Origin: Corticium candelabrum
Taxonomy: Eukaryota > Porifera > Homoscleromorpha > Homosclerophorida > Plakinidae
Reading direction: 5' to 3'
Assembly (NCBI RefSeq): GCF_963422355.1
Contig: NC_085090.1
Coordinates: 2,225,411-2,289,410 of the forward strand
DNA: 64,000 nt
Shown: one piece after another, positions 1 to 11,507 of the stretch
How positions within the stretch are numbered: the stretch's first letter is position 1
Layout: every line of letters starts with the position of its first letter
Position numbers and translations under genes: made by a program
The notes under the pieces: model-generated
What the model was told of the DNA's origin: nothing
Database searches by the model: none
What the model saw: the letters and a program-made list of their open reading frames with translations, nothing else

Positions 1-122
1 TTGGGTGGCAAATGGTTGCCAGGAAACGTGCGTGTTACACGAAATGTTCTTGCAGAGTTCTACACAAATTGCTCGTAAACAGCCACGAAACTCAGCAAGA
101 TACTACATCTCCATAAAAGTAT

Positions 123-259
123 TGTAACGAACGCGCAGTCTGTACTGGCTTACACAACGGGGATGAGGAAAGAGACAAAAGTATATTTCGTACCTTAACT
201 ATATACCTATGTAACACGTGACTATAATCTAATTACATACACTTATAACGCGCGCTACA
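123..259 (-). repeat. 3' LTR of the gypsy element
   Basis: A 137-bp repeat, downstream LTR of the minus-strand element. It begins TGTAACGA and ends GCGCTACA on the plus strand and matches 5164-5300 at all but one base. Such a short LTR must hold promoter and polyadenylation signals, but I cannot place them individually. Confidence 0.95.
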
Positions 260-262
260 TAA

Positions 263-273
263 CCGTCCTTCCT
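263..273 (-). other. Polypurine tract
   Basis: On the minus strand an AG-rich run (AGGAAGGACGG) lies three bases inside the 3' LTR. That is where the plus-strand primer of an LTR retrotransposon is expected. Assignment rests on position and composition only. Confidence 0.55.
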
Positions 274-364
274 AGTGTTAATGTCCTCATTATCAGACTA
301 CACTTCTAACAAATCACCAAAACACTTAATTAAAAGAAAAAAAGTAAAACGAACTCGGTGGTGT

Positions 365-3300
365 TCAAAACTCGTAGTCCGCAAATCTTGAAGGAGTCTT
401 CCCTGCTGTGGCACGTTGACGTCTATGAGGTTGACGTAAACTTTGCTCGTCCTTTTTCTCTTCGTCGGAATCCTCGTTCTTTCCCTCGGAATCCTCGTTC
501 TCTTCCTCAGAATCCTCGTTCTCTTCCTCTTTTCCAGACTGAGTGAAAATGGCAGTAGCTTGCGGATGTTGCTCGTCTGCTGCATTATCTCCCTCGTACC
601 GTGAAGAGAAAGGTATGATGCGCTGGACGTGGGCCGTAGTGCGTTTACCTGTAATGATGTGTGCCAAATCATAATGAACATCAGACAAGCGGCGCAGGAC
701 ACGATACGGTCCGTCATACGATTTGCTGAGCTTGGGCGACAAACCTGATTTTCGTAACGGAGAGTGTAATAAGACCAATGATCCCAGTTCAAAATTGACT
801 GAATCATGCTTGAGATCGTAAAAGCGCTTTCGTGTGGAATCTGCCTCTTCTTGGTGACACCTGGCGGTATCAAGTGCGTCCGTGATGTTCTTCGTAAGGG
901 CTAGACCATACTGGTGTACGTCCTCAACGAAACTCTGTGGGGGACTGACTAAAAGGTCAGTAGGAAGCTGAGGATCTCTTCCGTGAACGAGATAAAACGG
1001 AGTGTTACCGATTGCGTCCACGAAGCTCGTGCGATAGGCAAACGCGATAGCTTCAACATAGTCGTCCCAATCATCTTGATGATCGTTAACGTAGGCTGAT
1101 AAGGCAGAAGCGATATATCGGTTTAGCCGTTCAACTTGTCCGTTGGTTTGAGGGTGATACGCGCTGGAAAATACCTTCTTGATGCCCAAGCGTTCAGCCA
1201 TACGTTTAAATAAGGTGGACATAAATTGCGACCCTCTATCCGACAAAAGCGTTGTGGGACATCCGTGGCGAAGAACAATGCGGTCCACAACGGCATCAGC
1301 GACAGTACGAGCGGTAATGTCTGGCACAGGTGCAAGCTCGACCCATCTGGAAAATCGGTCGACCATCACGACGATGTAACGATTGCCAGTGACAGTACGT
1401 GGTAGCGGTCCAAAAATGTCGACTCCGACTACTTCGAATGGGCGAGTAGCGCTGAACAATTGCAATTTTCCAGATCGGGACGGTTTGGGAGTCTTCTTCT
1501 TGGACTGGCATTCCATACAGGAACGTACAAAATCTTTCACGTCCTGTCCGAGACCCTTCCAGTAATATTGAGACCGCACTCGATGATATGTCTTCTTGCG
1601 TCCAAGATGCCCAGACATGGGTAGATCGTGGAGCGCTTTCATGACTGCTGAGCGACTAGCGGAAGGGAGGATAGGAACGTAATGTCTCCGACCGTTGAGT
1701 ACCGATTTGTGCATCAGCAATCCAGTGATTTCATCAACGGAAATTGTGCCTGTGTCTCTTAAAGTTTCCCTAGCTTCGGGGCATATGTCTTGTTGTGCAC
1801 GCTGTTCTCGAGACTTCAAGTAACCTATGACCTCACTGAGGAGAGGGTCGGACTCCTGTTGCTCACGTAGCTGATCTTTATCAGGTAATTCAATTAGGTT
1901 CTCAGTGACAGCTAAGAGTGGGACCGTAGAAGAATTCGACGCAACAGTAGGCAGTCGTGACAACGCGTCAGCATTTCCATTAGATTTTCCCGGTTTGTGA
2001 GTTATAACAAAATCAAATCCTTGTAAACGTAAGACCCAGCGTGCGAGGCGACCCGTCTGGTGCTTCCCTGACATCAACCACCGCAAGTTAGCGTGGTCGG
2101 TTTCTACTGTAAAGCGCTGACCAGACAAGTACTTTCGAAATTTTTCGCATCCCCAGACGATGGCAAGCAACTCCTTTTACCTCGTGTCGAACTTTCTTTC
2201 CGCGTCAGTCAGGTGGCGGCTAGCATAACATACTACTTTTTCGGTAGATGCGTCGTCAGAAACTTGAGCCAGAATTGCCGCTATTGCATAATCCGAAGCA
2301 TCTGTTTGTAACCTGAATGGCTTGTCCCAATCAGGGTGAACCAGTAAAGGGGGAGACGTCAAACATGCTTTCAAATGCTCGAACGCTTGTTGATGTCTTT
2401 CGTCCCAGTGAAATGGCGTGTCATCACGAAGTAGCCGAGTCAGAGGAGAAGCGACTAAAGCATACGAGCGAACGAATCGGCGGTTATACGCTGTCAAGCC
2501 AAGAAATGACCCGAGTTGTGACTTGGTCGTTGGAACGGCCAGGTCACGAACAGCACGAATCTTTTCAGGATCTGGTAGGAGACCGTCCGGAGTCACGAGA
2601 TATCCTAGATACCGAAGCTGTTGCTGAGCGAAATTACATTTCTCTGTCTTTAATTTAAGATTGTATTTTTGAAATCGTTGGAAGACAGATTCGAGATGTG
2701 TCAAGTGTGTCGCGAAATCAGGAGAGAAGATCAGGACGTCATCGAGATAAACAATGCAAGTCTGCCATTTAAGACCAGCAAGCACGGTATCCATCGCTCT
2801 TTGAAACGTACTAGGGGCGTTGCACAACCCGAAAGGCATTACGGTGAATTCAAATAGACCAACCGGAGTGATGAATGCGGTCTTTTCAATGTCTTCTGGC
2901 GCTACAGGAAGCTGCCAGTAGCCTGACTGAAGATCGAGGCACGTAAAATATTGATTGCCTGCGAGCAGATCTAGACTATCATCCACACGTGGGATCGGAT
3001 ATCTGTCTTTCTTTGTCAATTCGTTGACTTTACGGTAATCAACGCAGAACCTCTTTGAACCGTCTTTTTTGTCAACGAGGATTACGGGACTGGCCCACGG
3101 AGATCTAGAGTCTCTGACAATTCCTTGCTTCAGCATAGTTTCTATCTGACTTTGTACGTTCTCTCTGTCCGATGGAGACAATCGATACGGCATCTGGTTG
3201 ACAGGCGCATAATCACCAGTATCAATTTTGTGGTGAGCAATAGTTGTTCTTCCCATATCATCAGAATTGTGCGCGAAAACCGAAGAATACTTATCAATCA

Positions 3301-5140
3301 AAGCTGACAACCTCGCCATTTGATCGACATCCAGAGTTGTATTGGCAACGACAGACGTGCTAGGTTTAAAGCCGAAAGTGGTTTGTAAGCGGACATTCTG
3401 AGACTCACGAACGGAGTCTACGACGGAGCCTAACGAATGTACGTCTCCCATGAAGTGTTTATCCGTAGTATCTAAAACGACAGCAGGTCGATCTTGAGAT
3501 GTGAACGCGCATATCCTGCCTGTGGCCTCGTTAAACCCAGAAAGAGTCAGTCCTCTCTTCTCAGCGACGACACCAACGATTGATAACTTTACTTTGCTCG
3601 ACGGAGAAACCCATAGCGTAACCGTTCCATCTTGGTAATCGAGTACCGCATTAACGTCTCGTAAGAAATCTGACCCAAGAAGGACTGGAAAGGCAAAGTC
3701 GCGAACAACAGTAAACGGATGTGATACCCGTACGTCGCCAATAGTTAAGGAAAGAACTACAGTACCAACTACTGTAAGTTTACCACCGTTAGCAGCAACC
3801 AACGTCTTCCGGTCAGCAGACACGACCCGTTCCTGAACGTCGTTGTCAAGACTGTCGACAAAGTGGTCAGAAACGATTGAAGCAACAGCTCCCGAATCGA
3901 GAACGCAACTGACTGGCTGAGTGCCTTCTACAACTAGATTGCAAGTAGGAATGGCGTTGGAAGATGTATGACCTAAGGCGGCATGATCACACTGAACGGA
4001 GTTAACTATCTGACCACTAGAGTCATTATCATGAGCGACTGAAGCGGGGACGACTGGAGTAGACACCGGACGACTGGAAGCATCGTCTTTAGCAAGTCGT
4101 TTCCTACATTCTGCAATACGGTGTCCAAACTTTTTACAATAATGACATTGACCACGAAATGCTCTAGAGGCGGTTTGGTGCCCGGAAGCAGAAGCAGACA
4201 ACTGCGGGTTCGTGCTTTGGCGAAACCCAGATTGAGGTTGAGATGATTGGGAGTGTGATTGCAAAAGTTTTAGAACCGCACCCTGTTGAGCAATAATTTG
4301 CGACTGTTGTGACACAAGTTGCTGAAGCAACTGACTACTAGACGGAACCGCAGACGGAACAGCCGGTGATACAACGTACGATCCGCCATCTGGTGGTAGG
4401 TTAGACGATATACGCGACCGATGAACAGCTGCAGATGGTACTGTGGAAGACATCTGGTCGACCGCAAAACAAGAAACATCCCACTCACGCTGACATTGTT
4501 GACGCTTCCAAATACGCTCTGCTTTCTCCGCACTGCGAAACGCGTCGGTCAGTTTTGTAGGCAAGTACCTTTCTAGTTCTGTCTGTAAGTCAGGTCTCAA
4601 GCCCTCTTGAAACCATGCAACTACCGTTAAGTCAGGCAGCGGATTACCTGAAGCTTCTTGCAGTTGTAGCAGAGTTCTTCGGAATCTCGAACAGTAGGCG
4701 GTGACCGTTTCTGCTGCTCCTTCTCTGATCGACATCAGCTTCTTATTCCAATGCAGAGCTGGGTTCTTCGGACCAAATTGTTCTTTTAAGAACGTACGAA
4801 ACGTGTCCCAAGTGAGTAAATCGGAGGTATCATAAGTGGACATGTGGCTGCGGTACTCTGTACGAGCTCGGCCAGCCAGAGCGACGACCGCGCGACGCAT
4901 CTTCTCTTCCGACGTCCACTGCTCCATTTGACCCACGCTGTCTACATGGAACAGCCATCCGTCTAGGTCTTCGCCTTCATCGCCCCAAAATTTGTCGAGT
5001 TGGACGGGAACCAAATAGCGTCGGCGGGAACTCGAACCGTCACTGGGCTGATCATAAGACGAAGAGCGACCAGAATTCTCTTCAGCAATGACAGAGTCTT
5101 CGTACGACTGAGGCTGTGATCTCCTTCCTTTGCGCGGCAT
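365..5140 (-). pseudogene. Gypsy gag-pol polyprotein with one internal stop
   Basis: One minus-strand frame runs from an ATG at 5140 (protein start MPRKG) to a stop at 365, interrupted once by an in-frame TAA at 2177-2179. I prefer this ATG to the upstream TTG that also keeps the frame open. Visible in order: a retrotransposon gag domain; a CCHC knuckle CX2CX4HX4C near 4100-4155; an aspartic protease DSGA near 3895; reverse transcriptase with YLDD near 2745; RNase H starting with TDASD near 2300; after the stop, TDHANLRW; integrase HHCC near 1520-1640, catalytic Asp near 1420, SDRG near 1230, and Glu in the GQVERLN motif near 1135; GPY/F-like motif near 700. The C-terminus is an acidic tail of repeated E/N/D/S units (about 440-545). 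The stop replaces a position normally Glu, before the conserved KELLAIV stretch. I read this as an inactivating point mutation. Confidence 0.92.
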
Positions 5141-5163
5141 TGCCAGACGGTTCTCCACCAAAA

Positions 5164-5300
5164 TGTAACGAACGCGCAGTCTGTACTGGCTTACACAACG
5201 GGGATGAGGAAAGAGACAAAAGTATATTGCGTACCTTAACTATATACCTATGTAACACGTGACTATAATCTAATTACATACACTTATAACGCGCGCTACA
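5164..5300 (-). repeat. 5' LTR of the gypsy element
   Basis: Upstream LTR of the minus-strand element, 137 bp, nearly identical to 123-259. On the minus strand it is followed after two bases by TTGGTGGAGAACC. A TGG at this spot is the usual start of a tRNA primer-binding site, but I cannot name the tRNA. Confidence 0.95.
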
Positions 5301-5510
5301 GTATCAAATCTAGCGAGCCATTTTCACGTCTCAGACCGTTCCCTTTGAACAATCACTGCGTGAGTGTCGTCAGAAAGAAAACATTGCGGGGAGTAGGCGT
5401 GAGAAATGCGTGGGCGAGACCGTATTGGCACCCTACAACAGCTAGAGCAGTTCTTTTCAGAATAGCAACGTAAATAAAAACAGCCACATTATCACGGCAG
5501 TAGCTTGTCA

Positions 5511-5643
5511 CTGCAAAACCCGACCTTGCAAAAAACCGACCTTGCAAAAACCCAACCTTGCAAAAACCCGACCTTGCAAAAAACCGACCTTGCAAAAACC
5601 CAACCTTGCAAAAACCCGACCTTGCAAAAAACCGACCTTGCAT
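5511..5643. repeat. Minisatellite, ~15-16-bp unit
   Basis: About nine tandem copies of a unit like CGACCTTGCAAAAAC, with runs of five or six A. The variants cycle with a period of three units (about 47 bp), so a higher-order unit has itself been amplified. No gene context; open frames across it are artefacts of repeat periodicity. Confidence 0.92.
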
Positions 5644-5897
5644 GACCCTTCTCGGCCACGGCATGAAGGACATCTATGCCACAGCTTGCATTACTGAGAA
5701 TCATTGAAATCAGATGCTGAGAAATTGGGAAAATTCAAGAACACGGGACCTTAACCCGAAACACGGGTCCACCGTTTGCCTTCGGCCCGTGTACTTGAAC
5801 TGGTTCCACGTAGTTGAACACGCGACCCCGTATACTCTTATCATGAGTTCCGTATTTTTGAACCTCGTGAGCTCGTCTTCTTGCATGTTAGTTGAGT

Positions 5898-6090
5898 GCG
5901 AGCACCGCGCTCTTGATTCTACAAACGGCTTCTACTAGGCATCGGTTCCGTCATCTTGAACAAGCACCGCTTTATTGAATACACTAGAAACGGTCTCTAC
6001 TAGGCATCGGTCCGTCATCTTGAACGAGCACCGCGTTTTTGAATTCTATTTTCTACATAGTTTTCACTCGGTCCCATCATCTTGAACGTA
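5898..6090. repeat. Degenerate tandem repeat, ~64-bp unit
   Basis: Roughly three imperfect copies of a 64-bp unit. Each has a GCACCGC block, a TTGA(A)T block, a TCTACTAGGCATCGGT block (lost in the third copy) and a TCATCTTGAAC block. Further degenerate TTGAAC-containing pieces extend left to about 5750. No coding signal. Confidence 0.75.
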
Positions 6091-6418
6091 CAGCTCTAGT
6101 CGTTGTCTACTCGTACAACTGCACCAAGTACACGACCATTTCATAACAAATTTCGTTTTCAACTATATAAAGTGGTTGCTACTTTTAGCAGACTGTAGCT
6201 ACTCTCAAACGTAAACTGCAACATAAAATAATTTACGGCGCATGCGCATTGCACAATTCTGCAATATGTCTGACAAGGCTGTCGTATGCGGTTTGCGCGT
6301 TCATCCGACCATTCGCTCCGCGTTCCCATCTTTCCCGCCACATGTATTCATCGAGGTGGCCAGGCAGCGTATCATCTGTTGTGCCTCTTATGCTCTTCAG
6401 CTTGGATTTGACCGAATT

Positions 6419-7020
6419 TCAGTAGCTTCTACTGCCTGTGTGTGTTTGCCCTCGTCTGCGGATCAACGAAATGCCTGCTGTGATTGACTGCTCTGTGACA
6501 AGCAACTGTAGGAAGTCTAGCGCAAGGTCTCGATACGCAGCCCAGTGATCTGAATGTATGATTGTTCCCGGTCGTGTGTGCTGTTGTATAATCGGCAGTA
6601 AAGTTGCAGCGTCGCGCTTGTCGATGACTTCCATGTACCCACTCCAGGGGACTACTAAGTGTCTAGCATCCCAAAGACCCAGACGTGGTCAAGAGGACCT
6701 CTCCCTCTGTTGTCTACAATGAATTAGAGGCTAGATAGTAACAAATAAGTATTATTTATGCATCTGTAGCCATACCTTGCGGTTGTGTCTTATTAGACTT
6801 TCATCAATTTGAACAACTATTCCGGACCACCAAGAAGAACTGGTGATGGTAGCAGTTTTCCAGTGCATATATCTCTAATCAGATTGTATGCATCTACTGC
6901 TGTGATGGTGCTGCATTCCCCATCATCTAGATGGTATCTCACTCAGGTCACTGGAATGTCAGATGCCCACAGATACATAAGCCTTCCTCAGGCCACTGAA
7001 CCTTCTGCTTTCGCTTTCTC
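6419..7020 (-). pseudogene. ISXO2/Merlin-like transposase remnant
   Basis: Minus-strand pieces of an ISXO2-type DDE transposase, the domain of Merlin/IS1595-related elements. Reading downstream from about 7020: a segment with ASDIPVT and TAVDAYNLIRDICTGKLL; a shifted-frame piece with VVQIDESLIRH (first catalytic Asp region) near 6790-6830; a piece with NRGRGPLDHVWVFGMLD near 6660-6700; and an open piece MEVIDKRDAATLLPIIQQ followed by IIHSDHWAAY (second Asp region), 6419-6634. In-frame stops and frame changes separate the pieces, and the third catalytic residue region is not recognisable. A short intron between the second and third pieces (GTATGG...TTGTAG) is possible. No intact gene remains. 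Confidence 0.75.
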
Positions 7021-7109
7021 TCGCCGTGATCTGTCATAGTTGTCGCAAAGATGCAATCCAAGAAGCGAATCAGCGATATGGCTTTGCTGCAGTGCTAGAA
7101 TATCTTCCT

Positions 7110-7301
7110 TCCACATGGGTGGTAATGTGGAAACAATGTAAATGTAAATGATAATTTGGACTTCCACCCCCCCATTGGCATTCTTATCAACATTAGCACC
7201 ACATTGTCATTTACATTATGACTAGGATGGTGTGACCGATCAAATGGAAATGTAACCTCTAATGTAAGGGTAATGTGAATGTAGTGTGACCGCGGCCTTA
7301 C
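7110..7301. repeat. Possible terminal region of the Merlin-like element
   Basis: A stretch rich in short repeats of TGTAAATG and ACATT ends in GTGTGACCGCGGCCTTA at 7285-7301, which resembles a DNA-transposon terminal inverted repeat. I did not find its inverted partner on the left, so membership in the 6419-7020 element is inferred only from proximity. Confidence 0.3.
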
Positions 7302-7643
7302 TAAAGAATTTACAGAGTTATATGCTCATTACATCTATTAATCTACAATTGATGTAAGAACTACCCAGCCATGCAGTTGCAGTGAGGTGCTCAAACATCT
7401 TGTTATCTACAATTACCTAAGGTAGCAAAGGGGTGGCAGTCGTTCTTTGTGAGTGCCTAATCTAGATGGCAAACCAAATCAATCGCATAAATTAGTCGTT
7501 GTGTTCTAACGACTAACATTTCCCATTTACAAGGAACTTTGAACCTTGATAGCCAGGAAACTGGTGCATGCAAGCTTTGAACCCATCCAGCCTTCACGAA
7601 GTACTTGGAGTTTAGCATTCCTTTCCAAGCCTGCAGTAAAGTT
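7302..7643. other. No gene recognised
   Basis: AT-rich sequence between the Merlin-like remnant and the first hAT element. I see no coding exon, RNA gene or repeat structure here. Open frames near 7527-7733 run across the hAT terminus and have no family resemblance. Confidence 0.6.
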
Positions 7644-10368
7644 CAGGGATGCCGGTCCAATTTTTGCCCGGTGCCAAAAATGTGGCCCCAATAGCGTTTT
7701 CGGTGCCACTGTTAATATCAATATTAAAGACAATTCAAATTAATATCAATGGCAATGTAATCAGTTTTCTATTTCAACAATAAGCATCACTAAAGGACAT
7801 TATTATTCAGCACCTTATCAAAAGGAAATGTGTCCATTCCTCTACTGTCTGAAGCTATCGCCATAATCGCGTTTATCGTACGTTGACCAAGCCTATTGCG
7901 AGAACAATTCTTTGTTATATTCATCAAGCTAAATCCACGTTCAGCTTCAACGCTATCCGGCGCTAAGGAATACAGGAGAAGGGCCAACTTGCCTATTTCA
8001 CAGTAGTTCTCGTTGTGAAGAAGACTGATGAAAAACTTCACTGCTGACATCCCACACTGTTCTGTATAGAGTAAGTCCAAACTTTCGTCAAATGAATAGG
8101 TCACTGCCTGACGTGACACTAGCTCTTCGTCGATCGCAGAATGCTTGAATTTTACTGCAATTGCCTGAAGATCTTTCGCCTGAACTCGTCGTCTATTTAC
8201 CGGATCCAGCATCTGACATTTTTGTACAAAGAAATCCAGTTCTGAAAAGCGCCTTGAGATGCTTTCCACTGTCTGCAGAAGAAAATTGTGCATAGACTTT
8301 AAAGCTGCCTGAATTTCACGCGTATTTAGCAATGCGTTGTCTTCTGTTTCCTTCAGCAGTTTGCGGAAACCTTCTCCTCCAGCAAGTGACACTGCTTCTC
8401 TCACAGACCTCTCTTTCTCTTGGCCGTCAGCATCGTTGGACTTCACGTAGTAGCTCAATGTACGTTGTAGAGCGAGAATTCCACAGCACGTTGTGTAAAG
8501 TGTTTGATTTCGTGTTTGAAGATGGCGATTCACAGCAGCCAAATCGCGAAGAGGTTTCTCCAGAAAGCTCAAATATAGATGGAACTCCGGCTTTGAAATT
8601 TGCTCGTGAAGATCCGCAGCTAACTTTCTGACTTTGGGTTGATTTCGCTGGTCGCCTGTTTCTTCTTCGAAGAAAGTTACAAGTGGCTGAAGCAAATCCC
8701 AAAGTCGTTGCACGCAGTCGCTTAATGACAACCAGCGAACCTTATGGTACGTAACTAGCGTCATGTACGCTCCCTCGGGATCAGTCAAATCTTCCAATGA
8801 TTTGACTCGATGCTCTCCAAACTTGTCTCTTCGTACGGCACTTCCTTGAAAGTAGTTCATGATTGATTCAATTGTTTTTTCAACAAACTTTGGCAGTTCT
8901 TTTCTAGCATCTTTAGCACAGAGTACAAGTCGATGAGTGCAACAGTGCTGTGAAAGCAGCAACGGATTGTCTAGACGTTCTCTTAGCTTGGCAATAACGC
9001 CGTTAATCGGGGATCGTAAAACTGAGGCCCCATCCGTTGATAGACAGACAAGACGATCAAGAGGCAAATTGAATCCTGATTCGCCTAGCTCATCAAGAAG
9101 CGACGAAGCGATATTTTCGGCATCCGGGTGGCCAGACAGACGATGAAGGCACAAGAAATTGGTAGCCACTTCGCATGTTTGAAGGTCAATGCATCGAGCA
9201 TACACTATCATCTGTTCCTTAGTTGTAACGTCAAGTGACTCGTCAATAACTACTGACCAGAAAGGAGAAGCACAGATCGTACTTTTTGTTTCTGAAATCA
9301 GTACTTTCTCGCGTATATCGATTACCCCGTTAGTAATTGTTGTTCTTCCTGCAGCCATTTTTTCAAGCACCTTTGATGTTGGATCGGCAGCTCGGGAAAA
9401 CTCGACAATGCATGAGGACTTTGACAAAGGAATGTTGTGTTTCGCAAGAGTGTAAGCAAGTTTCAGTGGAGCAAGACGCTGAAGCTTCTCGGGAGTTGTT
9501 GCTTTTTCCATTCTTTTTCTTTGAAATTCCCGTTTCTGGTGGAAATTCTCGACAATGCGTTTTCTCTGCTCAGCAGACCACTTCCGCATTGCAGCCATTT
9601 GCGTTTTATGCTTCCTGTCAAGGTGACGCTGAAAGGAGTACACCTTCATATCCTGAAATGTTTGTTCGCACAGAATGCAGATTGGAGTTTCACGGCCTGC
9701 ACTCTCTGAGTGCTCTACCGTCACCAGGTATTTATCTTCCCACTCCTCTTTGTGAAATGTTCGTAATGCACGTTTCAATTTTCTAATCTTCCCAAGGCTG
9801 CTACTGTTTCTGGTACCTGCTGTCGTTTTGCCAAATTCAATTTCAGATATTTCTGCTGAAGACGTGGCCATATCATCATGTTCTCCAGGGCCACCGTCAC
9901 TGAAATCGATATCTGAATAACAAGATGTTTGTACTGTAGTTTGTGGGATACTATAATAGAAACGACAAATTACCTGTACGATGTTCAACGGCACTCTCTG
10001 CCGTTCCAGTGACGTCCGGCGTCTCAGGGGCGTCTCCGGGACACTCGGAGAGAGAAGAAGGTTGGGGAACTTCAGGATGGTGGGTAGGCGAAACTTCGGA
10101 AGGTGCAGGAGCCGTAGAACGGAAGAAAAAGCGGAGATCCCAGGATTCCCTGGAGGCCATTTCCGTGTTACGCAATGTAATAACGCACGCTACTTGAAGC
10201 ACGTGGAAGGGGTACTGTACTGCACAAAACTATGGTTTAATAACTTACAAAATTCAAAGTACTGTATAATTAGAAATATTAATTATTAGCAGTTGCTTTG
10301 CTCCTGGGGCCACATTTTTGTTGGCTGGGGCCACATGTGGCCCCATCTCCATAGCAACGACATCCCTG
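7644..10368 (-). mobile_element. hAT DNA transposon with intact transposase
   Basis: A 2.7-kb element bounded by CAGGGATG (7644) and its complement CATCCCTG (10361-10368), the CAGGG start being typical of hAT termini. Both ends also carry ATGTGGCCCC motifs a few tens of bases inside, probable transposase-binding repeats. It is flanked by AAGTT on both sides (7639-7643, 10369-10373), a 5-bp target-site duplication rather than the 8 bp usual for hAT. The interior holds one two-exon transposase on the minus strand with no disabling mutation visible. This looks like a young, possibly autonomous copy. Confidence 0.88.
7790..10160 (-). CDS. hAT transposase (ZBED/ZNF862-like), two exons
   Basis: Exon 1 is 10160-9974 and exon 2 is 9912-7790 on the minus strand. 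The intron (9973-9913) has a GT donor and CAG acceptor, and the split codon rejoins in frame (one base plus two). The start is an ATG at 10160 (MASRESW). The product is about 770 residues. Exon 1 is Ser/Pro-rich and low complexity. Exon 2 opens acidic, then has a BED-like zinc finger (CX2C...HX4H, CILC to HLDRKH, near 9620-9690), a long hAT catalytic core with conserved SVVIDES and CLSTDGA stretches, and ends with the hAT C-terminal dimerisation region containing DSVEAERGFS near 7920-7960. It would bind the element ends and catalyse cut-and-paste transposition. Overall it resembles ZNF862/ZBED5-type hAT proteins. No frameshift or stop interrupts it. Confidence 0.9.
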
Positions 10369-11507
10369 AAGTTGTACATTCTTGGCCAAGTACGTTTCAG
10401 TTAGAGGGTACACACATACCTTAATTTCTTTTTTTTGTGCACTTGGAGTAGATCTTCTATACTACTATATATATATATATATATACGTTACACCATCCAG
10501 TTTATTCGAATACACGCCCACACCAGTCTTGTGTAGACTGTACGTGTCGTCGTCCTCCGCAGCTGTTTGCGGCACTGTTTGCCTTCAAGATGGCGGCATA
10601 GCAACGGTTACTATGGTTATGCCACCGCTCGCACACTCTCTGTATGTATGAGCAATTATCAAATCTTGTCAGAATCACAGAAACGTATGTATTTATTTAT
10701 TTGTGTAGATGTGAAACTGTGGTAGAGCTATAATATATTATATAGTGAATATCAGATGAGATCATATCTGTCATGCTTTACTCTATTTCTGACCATCATG
10801 GAGCTAGTTCTCATGCAATGCCAGAACGTGGCCACTGCTGTGTTTAATTTGGTAGAAGTCATTATTGCTACTACAGGTTTTTTGCAAGAAACAGTGATAC
10901 AAAGCAGTTTGATCTGCTGGTTTGACAGATTATCAGCTCAGCTGAATGAAATTTGGCACATCCAAAGTGTAGTACTGTGTGCTACAGAGTCATCTCTTAC
11001 TATGGAAAAGGAATGCTAAAGATACAGGGCAACATTTAACAGTCATCAAAAGGAAATTGCAACTGCCTTTTTGCTCAATTCTGTAACCTAATCTGTAGGA
11101 AAGCCTTTAGGCATGCAATTGCGAAACATTTATCTCAAACAGATGCCATTTGATTGCTGTATGGTTATGACAATTGTGCATTTAAAAAAGACAGCAAATG
11201 ACTTGAGCCAGTCAAACCCAGTTTGGTTTCATAGATTTCTGGTGTGTTCAGTTTCTGAACTAGCTGTCTATTAACTTTGTGTAACACAGGTATACATGCA
11301 TTTCGTCTTGTACCATACATGTTTTGTGCAAATTCGATCAATTCAATTTTATGAAGCTACTATATACAATGCCAAACTCTGCTTAAAAATAGACTTAATT
11401 AACTTTTCTGCATACCAACAAATGCCTATTAAGTCTCTTAGGCCAACAAGTGCCTGTTAAGTCTCTTAGACTAACAAATGCTTGTTAAGTATCTTAGACA
11501 ATAGCAA
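10369..11507. other. Non-coding stretch with TA microsatellite
   Basis: A (TA)n run lies at about 10466-10485. A triplicated motif of the form (A)ACAA(A/G)TGC(T)TGTTAAGT(C/A)TCTTAG spans 11425-11500. No exon, RNA gene or transposon terminus is recognised otherwise. Confidence 0.5.

Larger units (their letters stand above)
123..5300 (-). mobile_element. Ty3/gypsy LTR retrotransposon, near intact
   Basis: A complete LTR retrotransposon on the minus strand: LTR, gag-pol, polypurine tract, LTR. The two 137-bp LTRs differ at one position that I could find (t versus g in the middle), start TGTA and end TACA, and are flanked by the 4-bp direct repeat GTAT (119-122 and 5301-5304), which looks like a target-site duplication. 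Domain order in the single reading frame is gag, zinc knuckle, protease, reverse transcriptase, RNase H, integrase, which defines Ty3/gypsy rather than Copia or BEL. No env-like ORF is present. The near-identical LTRs imply a recent insertion; the internal stop (see the coding entry) suggests this copy is nonetheless defective. Confidence 0.95.

Noticed and set aside
5511..5643. CRISPR-like array.
   Set aside because: Units are contiguous with no spacers, the unit is too short, and the genome is eukaryotic.
7039..7301. Short tandem regulatory array upstream of a gene.
   Set aside because: The ACATT/TGTAAATG repeats end in a TIR-like sequence and no gene starts nearby, so a transposon end is the simpler reading.
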